This document shows, piece after piece, positions 1 to 7,949 of a stretch of 30,330 nucleotides of DNA. The stretch's first letter is position 1. Each line of letters opens with the position of its first letter. The notes beneath the pieces were generated by a model, which was given only the letters and a program-made list of their open reading frames with translations, ran no database searches and was not told where the DNA came from. The position numbers were made by a program, and so were the translations under genes. The stretch lies in the NCBI GenBank assembly GCA_009746045.1, contig RPFO01001610.1, forward strand, positions 1 through 30,330, read 5' to 3'. The stretch is from Mesostigma viride (lineage: Eukaryota; Streptophyta; Mesostigmatophyceae; Mesostigmatales; Mesostigmataceae).

Positions 1-250
1 GAAGGGTGTGAACGTCTGCTTCGCGAGTATAAGGCCAAGCATGCCCTCCACTAGGCTACCGCGAAGGTAGTAGTGGTGGGGGCGCTATGACAACGGGCTT
101 GATCACGTGTAGCCAGGATGCCGCAAAGGCACTTGTGTTATTCACGTCGATGTGTACGCACCATCGTGGTAATTGGGTACAAGAGTATAGTATCAAGTGT
201 ACCCCTTTTTCACACTCACACGCCTTAAGTCGAGTGTGTGATGATCGCAG
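1..250. other. Left flank, probably part of a plus-strand LTR element
   Basis: I recognise no gene here. The first 54 bases are open on the plus strand and end in a stop at 52-54; the short peptide (ERLLREYKAKHAL) is basic and loosely resembles the C-terminal end of the 6930-7949 ORF (GRQVLHEYRQRKA). That resemblance is weak and by eye only. The rest has stops in all frames. By position it should belong to the plus-strand element whose 3' end lies at 6804-8947. Confidence 0.3.
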
Positions 251-465
251 ATGCTTCCACAGCAGCCCGACAGCGAGGAGCTCGAGATATCGTTGTTCGC
301 TGACAACGTTGACTTGAGGATGGACATGGACATGAACGTCCCGCAGCCATTGGCGGAGCCTCAGACTCCTGACCAACGCCAGGTGCAAACAGGGCTGACT
401 CGGCGAACGGGCGGTTCTGTCACACCTGCGGTGACACCGATCCAACAACGGGACGGTGATGCCGT
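251..465 (+). pseudogene. ORF of unknown function, interrupted at 466 by the TIR element
   Basis: An open frame starts at an ATG at 251, shortly after an in-frame stop at 242-244. It runs into the inverted-repeat end of the inserted element, inside which it stops at 482-484. It is acidic at first (SEELE, then DLRMDMDMN) and then rich in Gln, Thr and Pro, with the heptapeptide TRRTGGS around residues 50-56. The same heptapeptide, with 13 or more identical bases, occurs on the far side of the insertion near 6874. Joining base 465 to base 6804 keeps the frame open to a stop at 6970. I do not recognise a family; a gag-like or hypothetical protein of the plus-strand LTR element is the likeliest reading. 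Expression of the broken copy is unlikely. Confidence 0.4.
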
Positions 466-476
466 ACTAGGAACTC
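466..476 (+). repeat. Left terminal inverted repeat ACTAGGAACTC
   Basis: Exact reverse complement of 6793-6803. The first CTGAGA word follows after three bases. The ACTAGGAAC core also ends the 70-bp mini-element at 1369-1438. Confidence 0.65.
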
Positions 477-830
477 AGATCTGAGATTTTTCTCAGTTTT
501 TCTCAGTTTTCTCAGTTTTCTCAGGAAGGCTGCCTGAGATTTCCTGAGATTTCCTGAGATGTCCTGAGATTTCCTGAGATTTCCTGAGATCAACTGAGAA
601 AAATCTCAGTTTTCTCAGGAAAACTGAGAAAATCACCTGAGAAAACTGAGAAAACTGAGAAAAAACTGAGATCAGCCTGAGAAAGTCGCCTGGCCTGAGA
701 TTTTTTTTTCTCAGGAACGAAATTTCTCAGGCGCCCGGTTTTTTCTCAGGTTGCTGCCTGAGAAAATCTGAGACTGAGAATATCTGGGAAACTTAAGGCC
801 TGAGAAAAACTGAGAAACCTCATGCACACA
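477..830. repeat. Left subterminal array of CTGAGA/TCTCAG motifs
   Basis: Dozens of CTGAGA words in both orientations, joined by short A/T runs. Frequent longer forms are CCTGAGATTT and TTTTCTCAGG, and neighbouring words often form small inverted pairs. The array is densest at 485-700 and thins toward 830. No coding potential is seen. The arrangement resembles transposase-binding arrays in CACTA ends; the binding role is inferred. Confidence 0.7.
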
Positions 831-979
831 GAGAAATCGCATTCATACCACGCAACCAGAAATCACTTTGATTACAAATTATAATAATTTCTTGTGCAGT
901 TGGAGTACAGCTCTTCAAGTTTAATAAGAACATCAATTTCAGTCACTAGACGAGTTGTTACAATCTGCTTCAGCGTAGC

Positions 980-1354
980 TCACTTTTCCATACGCCCTTG
1001 CACTTCTCCTCGTTGGTGCAAGGTCGCCCCGGCTAGGTTCAGCCACATTCTTGTGCTGCCTACCCCCTCTCCCCCTCTGCCCACGATTCCCCCGCGTAGG
1101 TTCAGCCGCATACTCGCGGCCATCGCCACCACGGGCAGAATCAGCAGCATTTTCTGCTGCAGGCTGCCTCCTTCCTCTCCCCCTCCGTCCACGCTTCCCC
1201 GTGCAGGTTCAGACGCATAGTAGCTGCATGGGTCATCACTGTCGCTGCTAGGTGGAGCCACATCCTCTTGGCTACCATTATCACTGCCGCTGCAGATGGA
1301 GGAATCAGTTTCTGCTGCAGGCTGCTTACCCCTCCTCTTCCTTGGTGCAGGCAT
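980..1354 (-). CDS. Hypothetical protein with basic N-terminus and acidic Ser/Asp stretch
   Basis: A 124-codon minus-strand frame starts at an ATG at 1354. The N-terminus carries a basic cluster (PRKRRGK, residues 4-10) like a nuclear localisation signal. It is followed by an acidic Ser/Asp-rich stretch (SGSDNGSQEDV, SSDSDD, residues 22-42) and then Gly- and Leu-rich sequence that looks like translated repeat. No catalytic motif is visible and I recognise no family. It lies in a stretch of imperfect ~160-bp duplications, which weakens the case for a real gene past residue 60. It could be the first exon of a nuclear or element-encoded protein, or chance. Confidence is low. Confidence 0.2.
   Translation of the reverse strand: MPAPRKRRGKQPAAETDSSICSGSDNGSQEDVAPPSSDSDDPCSYYASEPARGSVDGGGEEGGSLQQKMLLILPVVAMAASMRLNLRGGIVGRGGEGVGSTRMWLNLAGATLHQRGEVQGRMEK
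1031..1345. repeat. Imperfect tandem duplication, unit about 150-165 bp
   Basis: The phrase AGGTTCAGCC or a close variant recurs near 1034, 1098, 1205 and 1249. A longer block containing TTTCTGCTGCAGGCTGC followed by a pyrimidine-rich run occurs near 1150 and again near 1314. The copies are diverged. Confidence 0.5.
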
Positions 1355-1368
1355 GCCATCCTCGCTGC

Positions 1369-1438
1369 CACACTAGGAACGGAGTGTTGACAAACTTTGA
1401 CAATTGTTTGTCAAGAATTGTCAAATAGTTCTAGTGTG
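1369..1438. mobile_element. 70-bp mini-element with CACACTAG ends and TTGACA motifs
   Basis: It starts CACACTAGGAAC and ends GTTCTAGTGTG, an inverted repeat with one base missing on the right. The core holds TTGACA twice and its complement TGTCAA twice, with TTGACAAAC and GTTTGTCAA as an inner inverted pair. It looks like an extremely shortened CACTA-type element: both ends survive and almost nothing lies between. The same TTGACA word forms a long array from about 1808 to 2300. Confidence 0.5.
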
Positions 1439-1807
1439 ACCCGCTGGCTTCACACAGCCAAAAAAAAAAAAAATTAAATCAATTTTTGGCGGTAGAGAGA
1501 CCATGGAGGGACTGCCCGCTGCCCGCTGTAGACGCATACTGTAGTTCGTAGAAGCGTACTCCTTCGCTGCACTCGGGAGAGGAATCGTGACGGACTGACG
1601 GTCTCCTTCGCTGCCCTCCAGAGAGGAGGCCGCTAAAGCGGCCGCTCGCTTCGCTCGCTGGGAGCTTTGCGCGGATTGGTTGGCAGTTCTTCCGTGCGCT
1701 TGGCGCGGATTGGTGGTCAGTCAGTCCGCCCCTTCTGGATTGGCCGCGTACTCGGTGATGCCCTGAATAGTGTCGGATTACCTTACATTGCCAAATTAGT
1801 AATATAG
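1439..1807. other. Stretch without recognisable genes
   Basis: A 170-codon minus-strand frame covers part of this (stop at 1479) but its upstream half is translated TTGACA repeat, so I do not call it. A run of A sits at 1460-1472. Near 1630-1660 the sequence has small palindromes (GCGGCCGC, and TCGCTTCGCTCGCT). Nothing else can be supported. Confidence 0.4.
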
Positions 1808-2300
1808 ATTCTTGACATATCAACTGACATGACCTTGACAAACCTTGACAGAACTTGACAAAAGCTTGACATGATAACATCAAAGGCTTGACAAACCTTG
1901 ACAGAATGTTGAAAGGTTGACAAAACCTTGACAATCTTTGAAATATCAACGTATCAACACGGAAAAAAATGTCAATACACTGACAAACCAAGGTGATGTG
2001 TCAAGAAATGTCAAGACGTTAACAAACGAAGGCCAAAAAAATTGTTAACATGACAAAATGTCCACAAATGTTAACATGACAAACGTCAACATGACAACCA
2101 AAGGCGTAGCAAACTGACAAATCAACACCACGCACAGGTAAACTTATTTCATTAAAATCAACAAGTTCAAAAGACCACCTAAACCAAGTCATCATCATCA
2201 TCATCATCATCATCAAAATCAACATGGCTGCTACCTTGCTGCCTGAATCGCGGTTTTCTGCATTACATTAGCATGACAAACTGTACTGACAAAACACATG
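1808..2300. repeat. TTGACA repeat array
   Basis: CTTGACA, CCTTGACAAA and TTAACATGACA variants recur through the stretch, mostly in one orientation, densest at 1808-1945 and again at 2040-2125. The same hexamer fills the core of the 70-bp mini-element at 1369-1438, so this may be the subterminal array of a related but larger element whose own ends I cannot find. A (CAT/ATC)n run lies at about 2190-2214. Confidence 0.5.
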
Positions 2301-2428
2301 AAGGAGAAGTGCACTCAATCACAGTCCGAGGGTGGCGGGCAAGATGCACAGCCACGAGCATCTTACAAATGCAGTATAACATCCGCGTAGGGCTGTCCCA
2401 GCGATCATTGCTGAAATTAATGGACGAC

Positions 2429-2510
2429 TTTAGTTAAGTAATGCAATACGCATTACTTTTGCATACTTGCAAGTATGCAAAAGTAATGCGTATTGCATTA
2501 CTTAACTAAA
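2429..2510. repeat. 82-bp perfect palindrome, itself built of smaller palindromes
   Basis: Symmetric about 2469/2470. The centre is the 22-bp palindrome TTGCATACTTG/CAAGTATGCAA. On each side lies AAGTAATGC, a 5-base spacer (AATAC or GTATT), then GCATTACTT, which is a second-level hairpin. The same block recurs at 3069-3149. It could extrude as a cruciform. Confidence 0.75.
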
Positions 2511-2828
2511 ATTGGGCCGCGTGGGGAAATCCGGCGTTCCGCACACACCGCTCGTTACCGAGGTGACTCGATTAATTACGACTCGGCTATTCCCAGCCTC
2601 GCGCCGTAATTCCTATTTCGACTTGGCCTACCCGGCCTCCGCCAAACATAGAAATCCACAAATATTTCGACTCGGCCTCCCAGGCCTACCCGCCGCAAAT
2701 ATTTCCGTGCCTCCGAGAGGATTCGAACCCGGTACCCCAGGAGCGAACGCCAATCTTAGTTAAGTAATGCAATACGCATTACTTTTGCATACTTGCAAGT
2801 ATGCATCTTAGTTACTTAACTAAGATTG

Positions 2829-2875
2829 GCGTTCGCTCCTGGGGTACCGGGTTCGAATCCTCTCGGAGGCACGGA
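2829..2875 (+). other. tRNA-like B-box segment (mirrored at about 2703-2750 on minus)
   Basis: GGTTCGAATCC matches the Pol III B-box consensus GGTTCGANTCC exactly. It is followed by CTCTCGGAGGC, giving a 3'-half tRNA look. No convincing A box or full cloverleaf can be drawn, so this is a tRNA-related relic or SINE head, not a tRNA gene. Confidence 0.4.
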
Positions 2876-3504
2876 AATATTTGCGGCGGGTAGGCCTGGG
2901 AGGCCGAGTCGAAATATTTGTGGATTTCTATGTTTGGCGGAGGCCGGGTAGGCCAAGTCGAAATAGGAATTACGGCGTGAGGCTGGGAATAGCCGAGTCG
3001 TAATTAATCGAGTCACCTCGGTAACGAGCGGTGTGTGCGGAACGCCGGATTTCCCCACGCGGCCCAATTTTAGTTAAGTAATGCAATACGCATTACTTTT
3101 GCATACTTGCAAGTATGCAAAAGTAATGCGTATTGCATTACTTAACTACTTTCTAGAAATTTACCGCAGGAGACTGTCCAGTGCTACAGCGATGTGATGA
3201 GGGCTCAGAGCCTACAAAATCTGTGTCCGCAGGTGCCCTCCCCGCCATGCTGGGCTGGCCGATGTGTGCGCCATGGTTGTGTTAGGTAGATTGCCTGCAT
3301 GCAAGGGAAACATGCGTTATCCAGCAAAGCAGCAAAGGGAACACACAACGATTGTAAGTGAGATGAAAACCCGACGCCTTGACGCGCCGACAACGTTGCA
3401 TTACCTAAATCAGTTGTGTGTAATGAGACGGCGTGAGAGCACAGCAGTCGCGTGGCTGTTTGTGAGTGATGGCTTGATTTTTGGACCGAGAAAGTGAGAT
3501 AGTG

Positions 3505-3507
<3 letters not shown>

Positions 3508-3569
<62 letters not shown>
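3508..3569. repeat. (AG)n microsatellite
   Basis: An uninterrupted dinucleotide run of about 31 units. The minus-strand frame over it is translated repeat (Ser-Leu) and is not a gene. Confidence 0.95.
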
Positions 3570-3570
<1 letters not shown>

Positions 3571-3716
3571 CCTGGTATTCTCACCTAAACTGTCCCTATG
3601 TACCTCACAAGATGTAGGGAACTGCGAAACCACAGGAATACCTAGAGAAGAGCGCTTCCTGGCTCACGAAAAACTCGCCGATTGAGTGCTTGACGTTCAC
3701 GTTTGATAATGCTGAA

Positions 3717-3752
3717 CTGCGTTATCAAATCATCTGCGTTATCAAATCATCA
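3717..3752 (+). repeat. Short tandem duplication
   Basis: CTGCGTTATCAAATCAT occurs twice in direct succession. Confidence 0.7.
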
Positions 3753-3781
3753 TCTGGCAGAGTCACGTCACTTGGTTGGTG

Positions 3782-3814
3782 CCGGGCCCGCTACAAAAAA
3801 CGTAGCGGGCCCGG
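3782..3814. repeat. 13-bp perfect GC-rich hairpin with 7-base loop
   Basis: CCGGGCCCGCTAC at 3782-3794 pairs fully with GTAGCGGGCCCGG at 3802-3814; the loop is AAAAAAC. The inner part of the stem contains the palindrome GGGCCC. The role is unknown: a MITE core or a structured RNA are both possible. Confidence 0.6.
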
Positions 3815-4849
3815 TGATGTCGCTATTACACCACCCGACTTTACATCGAGTCACTGTGAATGATATATATATGGCTGCCTACAGCACCGCGCATGGTGTC
3901 CAAGTAAAATTATGGCGCTGCCAAGGCTGCGTACCTGCCGTTATCGCCTTGGTCTTTGTCACGGTTCTCCAATTCACGTGCAACGTCCACTTCCTGTGCC
4001 AGCTCTGGCGCGGCGCGTGCCCTTCGGGCTGAATTTCAAATTTCCGCGTGCAGTCCGTTGGAGAGGGGCGCTGCGTCCGGAGTCCGGACTTGGGGAATTC
4101 GGAGGCTGCTGGTCGCACAAAAGATCGTTGTTGGCTGTTGAGTGATGTCCGACTGGCACGATGGAGAGGGCTCCATCACATTGGCGACCTCACCAGTGGC
4201 CCACATGTACCGACGAGACCTGCATCTCGAGCTTGTCGGCCCTCACGCTGCAGCTGTCGCCATGCGAGACGCCCTGAGACTCTCGGCATGATTTTCCCGT
4301 GCAATATCACGCCCTCGATTCGCAGCAAGGCCCGTCTGCTCCAATATGGCCGACTGCGGGCTGTGCCGTAACAGGAAATGTCCGGGTGATGGCAGGCAGT
4401 GCCTACCCATCCCACCGCACGCACCGCGTCAAGCAATATTTCCACTTCCGCTGCTGCTGGGCACCGGGCTACTGCCTACATTTCTTCAATCGCTCCATCG
4501 CCTCCTCCATGGTGCCTCGCTCCCTGCGGCCCCTCCGCCACGCCGGATATCCATGGCAATCAAGCCTACCGGCTACCACCATACCGGCCACGAGCCCTTG
4601 CTGCACCAAACGAAGTGTGCGGCCCCGAATTAAGTGAAGTACACGGCAGGACTGGGAACCACCTGAAATTACATCGGGGTCTCCAGTGAACTTGGCGTCA
4701 CATCTTGCTAACGTTGTCACTGTCGGCAGTTGTCAGTTGCTGTTGGTTGTTGCATGCTGAGGGTTGCAGATGTTCTAGGAACAGCTGGTCCAATGTTGCT
4801 ATGCATGCAGTTACTCTTGCCATTACGTGTGTCCGTGTGCCTCCAACCA
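3815..4849. other. Stretch without recognisable genes
   Basis: Several overlapping frames of 60-116 codons exist on both strands, none with a recognisable motif, and they contradict one another. GC is moderate. I see no repeats longer than a few words. Sequence from 3150 to 3507 is likewise featureless. Confidence 0.4.
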
Positions 4850-5480
4850 TCCCGCCACAATGCCAGCACCCTCCACCCCGCTAACTCCCACTCGCCCCAC
4901 TCCCCTGCCTGTTCCATACCCGCCCCACCCACAAATATACGTCACAGACATCCACATGCCGTTATCCATCCCCACCTGACTACGGACTACTCTCGCCCCC
5001 ACGCTGAGGTCCCCCACAACACCTTAACACCGCCCTCCTCCCCCAAACCATCCGATGACCCACCCGACCATCCACCTTGAGTCCCCCCAAACCAACCTAT
5101 CTGACTACCACCCTTCCGTATTACATACACCACCTTCCACACCAACATAACAAACCACCTACTAAACAAACCTACCGCCCCACAACGAGGTTCCCCTACA
5201 CCACTGCACCCCGCCCACCCCGCCCCCCGCTGCCCCAACATACGATGACTCCACCCCACCATCCACGTGAAGCATAACCATCCACCCCGGCCTCCGGGGC
5301 AACCAATCAGCTGTCCACTCAACCATAACTGACACTGCTGCACCGACCACCGGCAAGCCCGCCTACGTACCATACCCAAGCCACCCACGCAACCCAAGCA
5401 TCCCCAACCCTCACACGAACCTGTGACCTACGCACGAGCTACCTACAACTGCGACTCACAACTACTACATAATCAACCCA
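4850..5480. repeat. C/A-rich, G-poor tract
   Basis: The plus strand is dominated by CCACC, CCCAC and ACC words and is very poor in G, so the minus strand is G-rich. All frames across it are low-complexity (Pro/Thr/His or Gly/Trp/Val) and not credible as genes. Confidence 0.6.
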
Positions 5481-5532
5481 TAACAATGTCCCCCATGACC
5501 CCCGCCAAAGGGGGGGGTCCCCCCAATAGTCC

Positions 5533-5533
<1 letters not shown>

Positions 5534-5565
<32 letters not shown>
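5534..5565. repeat. (AC)n microsatellite
   Basis: An uninterrupted run of about 16 dinucleotide units. Confidence 0.95.
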
Positions 5566-5568
<3 letters not shown>

Positions 5569-5699
5569 ACAATACCCAGGACCACGAGTACCCACCCAAT
5601 TCACCTCCCACAACGGTATCACCCACGAGTGCAGTGCCCCACCCATGTCCACAGCGACACCCCGGAGACTTCACCAAGCCCACCGACTGCACGCACGCA

Positions 5700-5968
5700 C
5701 ACCTAGCTGCACACTCCCACGCACCTACCCTCGCACGCACGCCTGCACGCAGCCATCAACCCACCCACCAAGGCACGCCTGCACAAACGCGCACATGCAC
5801 AAGTGCACGCACACGCACACATAGCTGCACACTCTCACGCACCCACTCACGCACGCACGCCTGCACACAGCCATCAACCCACCCGCCAAGGCACGCCTGC
5901 ACAAACGCACTCATGCACAACTGCACGCACTCGCCCACGCACGCACACCTAGCTGCACGCCTGCACAA
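5700..5968 (+). repeat. Tandem repeat, unit about 122 bp, a little over two copies
   Basis: AGCTGCACACTC(C/T)CACGCACC starts near 5704 and again near 5824, and a third partial copy (AGCTGCACGCCTGCACAAA) starts near 5950. Inside each unit GCACGC and CACGCCTGCAC recur. The unit includes CAGCCATCAACCCACCC, which is nearly unchanged between copies. Confidence 0.75.
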
Positions 5969-6473
5969 AGTCACGCAATGCATGGCAGCATGCCCGCCTT
6001 CTATATCATTCTTGGAATATCATGTTGCATATGGCATTATTATCATGTTTGTAAATTTAACTCCTTGCTTTCTGTATGCTTTCTTTCTTTGGGGGATGAC
6101 TTGATGCAGATCGTGGAGCATACAAGCTCGACGAGAAGACGTACACATCAATATTGAGTGAAACCACCGTTGCTGGGCTCTGGCATGCCAGCTGTTATAT
6201 GGCCATGAGCCATCAGCTAGCAATCCAGAAATAGGATGAGAGCAGTTTTGAGTCGATGTTTTATATTTTGATGGTATTGAAATGATGAGTCACAGAATGC
6301 CACAATGAAACATAAGTTCATTACCATCAAACAGCGTGATGCCATGAATGCCACGCCTAATACCACAAGATGTGCTAATAACGTATTTAATTCATTAATG
6401 AATTGTTGGATTTATTGCATGATGGTGTTATGCTTGTTAGAATACACATTTAATTCTGGCAATGGCATGCCTG
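5969..6473. other. AT-rich stretch without recognisable genes
   Basis: Composition changes sharply from the CA-rich block to AT-rich sequence. The few frames are short and without motifs. Nothing can be called. Confidence 0.4.
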
Positions 6474-6792
6474 AGAAAATGCCCTGAGATTTTAAGCGCC
6501 TGAGAAAATGCCCTGAGATTTTCAGCCTGAGAAAAAAAAATCTCAGTGTCCACGTAAAATCTCAGTTTCCACTTAGCCCTGAGATTTCCTGAGATTTCCT
6601 GAGAAAAAGCCAATTTTCTCAGGCCAATCTCAGGAAATCTCAGGTCACTTTCTCAGGAAATCTCAGGAAATCTCAGGAAAATCTCAGGAAATCTCAGGAA
6701 ATCTCAGGACATCTCAGGAAATCTCAGGAAATCTCAGTTTTTTTCTCAGGAAATCTCAGGAAATCTCAGGAAATCTCAGTTTTCTCAGTAGC
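6474..6792. repeat. Right subterminal array of CTGAGA/TCTCAG motifs
   Basis: Mirror of the array at 477-830. Near the right end, AAATCTCAGG repeats almost head to tail with a period of about 10-11 bases (6655-6775). Farther in, orientations alternate. The array ends four bases before the right TIR. Confidence 0.7.
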
Positions 6793-6803
6793 GAGTTCCT
6801 AGT
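6793..6803 (-). repeat. Right terminal inverted repeat GAGTTCCTAGT
   Basis: Exact reverse complement of 466-476. Confidence 0.65.
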
Positions 6804-6804
6804 C

Positions 6805-6972
6805 GCGCGCGTACGTGCGAACCATTCGGACCCAGGGAACGGGGGAATGACGGTTCTTGTCGGGACGGGACCGACCCGGCGAACGGGCGGCTCGACCGAC
6901 CTGACCAAGCTCGGTTCCGAGGTTATTGAGCACAACCAGAAACGGCCCCAAGTGGAACCGGATGCCCAGTAG
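6805..6972 (+). pseudogene. Continuation of the interrupted ORF of 251-465
   Basis: The frame that leaves 251-465 resumes here without a stop when the insertion is ignored, and ends at TAG 6970-6972. It carries a second TRRTGGS heptapeptide near 6874-6894. Its end overlaps the next ORF (open from 6930) in another frame, an overlap of about 43 bases. That is the geometry of gag-pol type frameshift overlaps, though a random indel would look the same. Function unknown. Confidence 0.35.
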
Positions 6973-7949
6973 AAGTTAGACGTCGCGCATGTACGAACGA
7001 GGTGTCCGCGGATTCCCAGAGTCCGCGCCGAGAAGCTCGAACTTACTCCGAGCGGGTGGCCCGCGTGGAGACGTCCCGCGCCCATATACCAGAGAGGCGT
7101 GGCCCGATACCAGCGGTGGGCTTTATATCTCCCGCGCAGGTGTCTTTGATCGTACAGGCGGTGGCTCGACCGGCGCCATGGACGGTGGGCGCTTACGTCA
7201 GCGCGTTTCCCGGCCCACAACGAGTACGCCCCTTACGCGAGTTTCGGGGTGTTCCTGTCTACATTGAACTCCCACCATCGCCGTTCGTGGCCGTCGACAG
7301 CGCGGACTATCATCGATCGCAACCGCTGCACTTTGAGGCAGGAACTCATGCGTATGTGGAGCGAGGCTCCATGCGCGAGCTAGTCTGCTTCGACTTGCAC
7401 CCAGGGAGGGCGGCCCCGCGACCCCAGGACTGCCTAGAATCGACGCCAGAAGGTTCTGGTACGCGTTACGGCCCCAAGCGGGAGCTGCCAAAATACATGG
7501 TAGATGGTAAACCTCGAAAGGTTGACTGTCCCAAGTATGCTCCGTGCGAGGGAGAGGCATTCCTCGACTGGGTTGTGCCCAACTTTGTGAGGGCTCCGGG
7601 CTTTCGCTTCAACGCTCTCCAGGTGCGCGTCGTAGTGTTGACCATGGCGGGAGGTTTCTTTGCGGAGCATGGATGTGGGGTTATTGATTGGAACGCGGGC
7701 ACAATCATGTTCACGCACCCGCAATACCTGGCCGCATTCATGTCGTACTGGTTCACCGGGACGTGGGTAGACCTCGCTCAAACGCGCACCAACGTGAACG
7801 AATACCAGCTAGCATACAATGCGGATCACCTCGCTAACCCCGGGAAGATCCTCGAGGAAATTGGTGAGCGGGGTCGCCAGGTACTCCACGAGTATCGTCA
7901 ACGGAAGGCGCGGTCGGGAGGGGTGGGCCCCAGCATTGGAGGAATGTGA
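6930..7949 (+). CDS. Unknown ORF (about 340 codons) of the plus-strand LTR element
   Basis: An open frame runs from just after a TGA at 6927-6929 to a TGA at 7947-7949. There is no ATG in its first 140 codons or so (the first is near 7370), so translation would need a frameshift from the preceding ORF, a spliced exon or a non-ATG start. The N-terminal part is Arg/Pro/Ser-rich. The middle and C-terminal part look like a folded domain, with scattered Cys and aromatic residues (CPKYAPCEGEAFLDW, ALQVRVVVLTMAGGFF) and a final Gly-rich tail. No protease, RT, integrase or zinc-knuckle motif is visible. It ends about 330 bases before a polypurine tract and 3' LTR, so it is most likely the last ORF of that element; a host gene fragment cannot be excluded. 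Confidence 0.5.
   Translation, partial: AQPETAPSGTGCPVEVRRRACTNEVSADSQSPRREARTYSERVARVETSRAHIPERRGPIPAVGFISPAQVSLIVQAVARPAPWTVGAYVSAFPGPQRVRPLREFRGVPVYIELPPSPFVAVDSADYHRSQPLHFEAGTHAYVERGSMRELVCFDLHPGRAAPRPQDCLESTPEGSGTRYGPKRELPKYMVDGKPRKVDCPKYAPCEGEAFLDWVVPNFVRAPGFRFNALQVRVVVLTMAGGFFAEHGCGVIDWNAGTIMFTHPQYLAAFMSYWFTGTWVDLAQTRTNVNEYQLAYNADHLANPGKILEEIGERGRQVLHEYRQRKARSGGVGPSIGGM

Larger units (their letters stand above)
2429..3149. mobile_element. Hierarchical fold-back palindrome (P-U-p-U'-P)
   Basis: Two arms of about 340 bp are near-perfect inverted copies; I saw one mismatch in the unique parts (near 2601 against 2978). Each arm ends in an outer palindrome of about 80 bp (2429-2510 and 3069-3149), and a shorter, partly rearranged copy sits at the centre (2757-2820). 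The unit between them (2511-2756, inverted at 2822-3068) contains a sequence matching the Pol III B box, GGTTCGAATCC, and three copies of GCC(G/A)AGTCG. The identical 83-codon frames on the two arms are a by-product of symmetry. The structure resembles fold-back elements or a head-to-head pair of tRNA-related SINEs or MITEs. No clear target duplication is seen. Confidence 0.65.
466..6803. mobile_element. TIR element with CTGAGA subterminal arrays (CACTA-like ends)
   Basis: The ends are an exact 11-bp inverted repeat, ACTAGGAACTC at 466-476 and GAGTTCCTAGT at 6793-6803. Inside each end is an array of CTGAGA/TCTCAG words in both orientations. This is how En/Spm (CACTA) elements are built: short TIRs plus many subterminal transposase-binding motifs in both directions. 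The flanks (463-465 CGT, 6804-6806 CGC) match at two of three bases, so a 3-bp target duplication is possible but not shown. I find no transposase. The interior holds a 70-bp mini-element, TTGACA repeats, a fold-back palindrome and simple repeats, so this is most likely a non-autonomous copy that has picked up other insertions. The reading frame on either side is continuous across it, which supports insertion. Confidence 0.6.

Noticed and set aside
2512-3067. Two identical 83-codon ORFs facing each other
   Set aside because: They are the two arms of the palindrome; identity comes from symmetry. The region has a tRNA-like B box, which argues against coding.
2429-3149. Regular palindromic blocks as a CRISPR array
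   Set aside because: Only three blocks, inverted unit between them, and the context is eukaryotic retroelements.
3205-3633. Minus-strand ORF of 142 codons
   Set aside because: Its core is translated (AG)n microsatellite (Ser-Leu repeat), and the flanks have no motif.
5423-6104. ORFs of 133 and 156 codons in the CA-rich block
   Set aside because: Low-complexity His/Thr/Cys repeats made by the tandem array; both strands show similar frames.
466-6803. Calling the TIR element a proven CACTA transposon
   Set aside because: No transposase, no initial C of CACTA at these ends and no exact 3-bp target duplication. Only the layout is similar.
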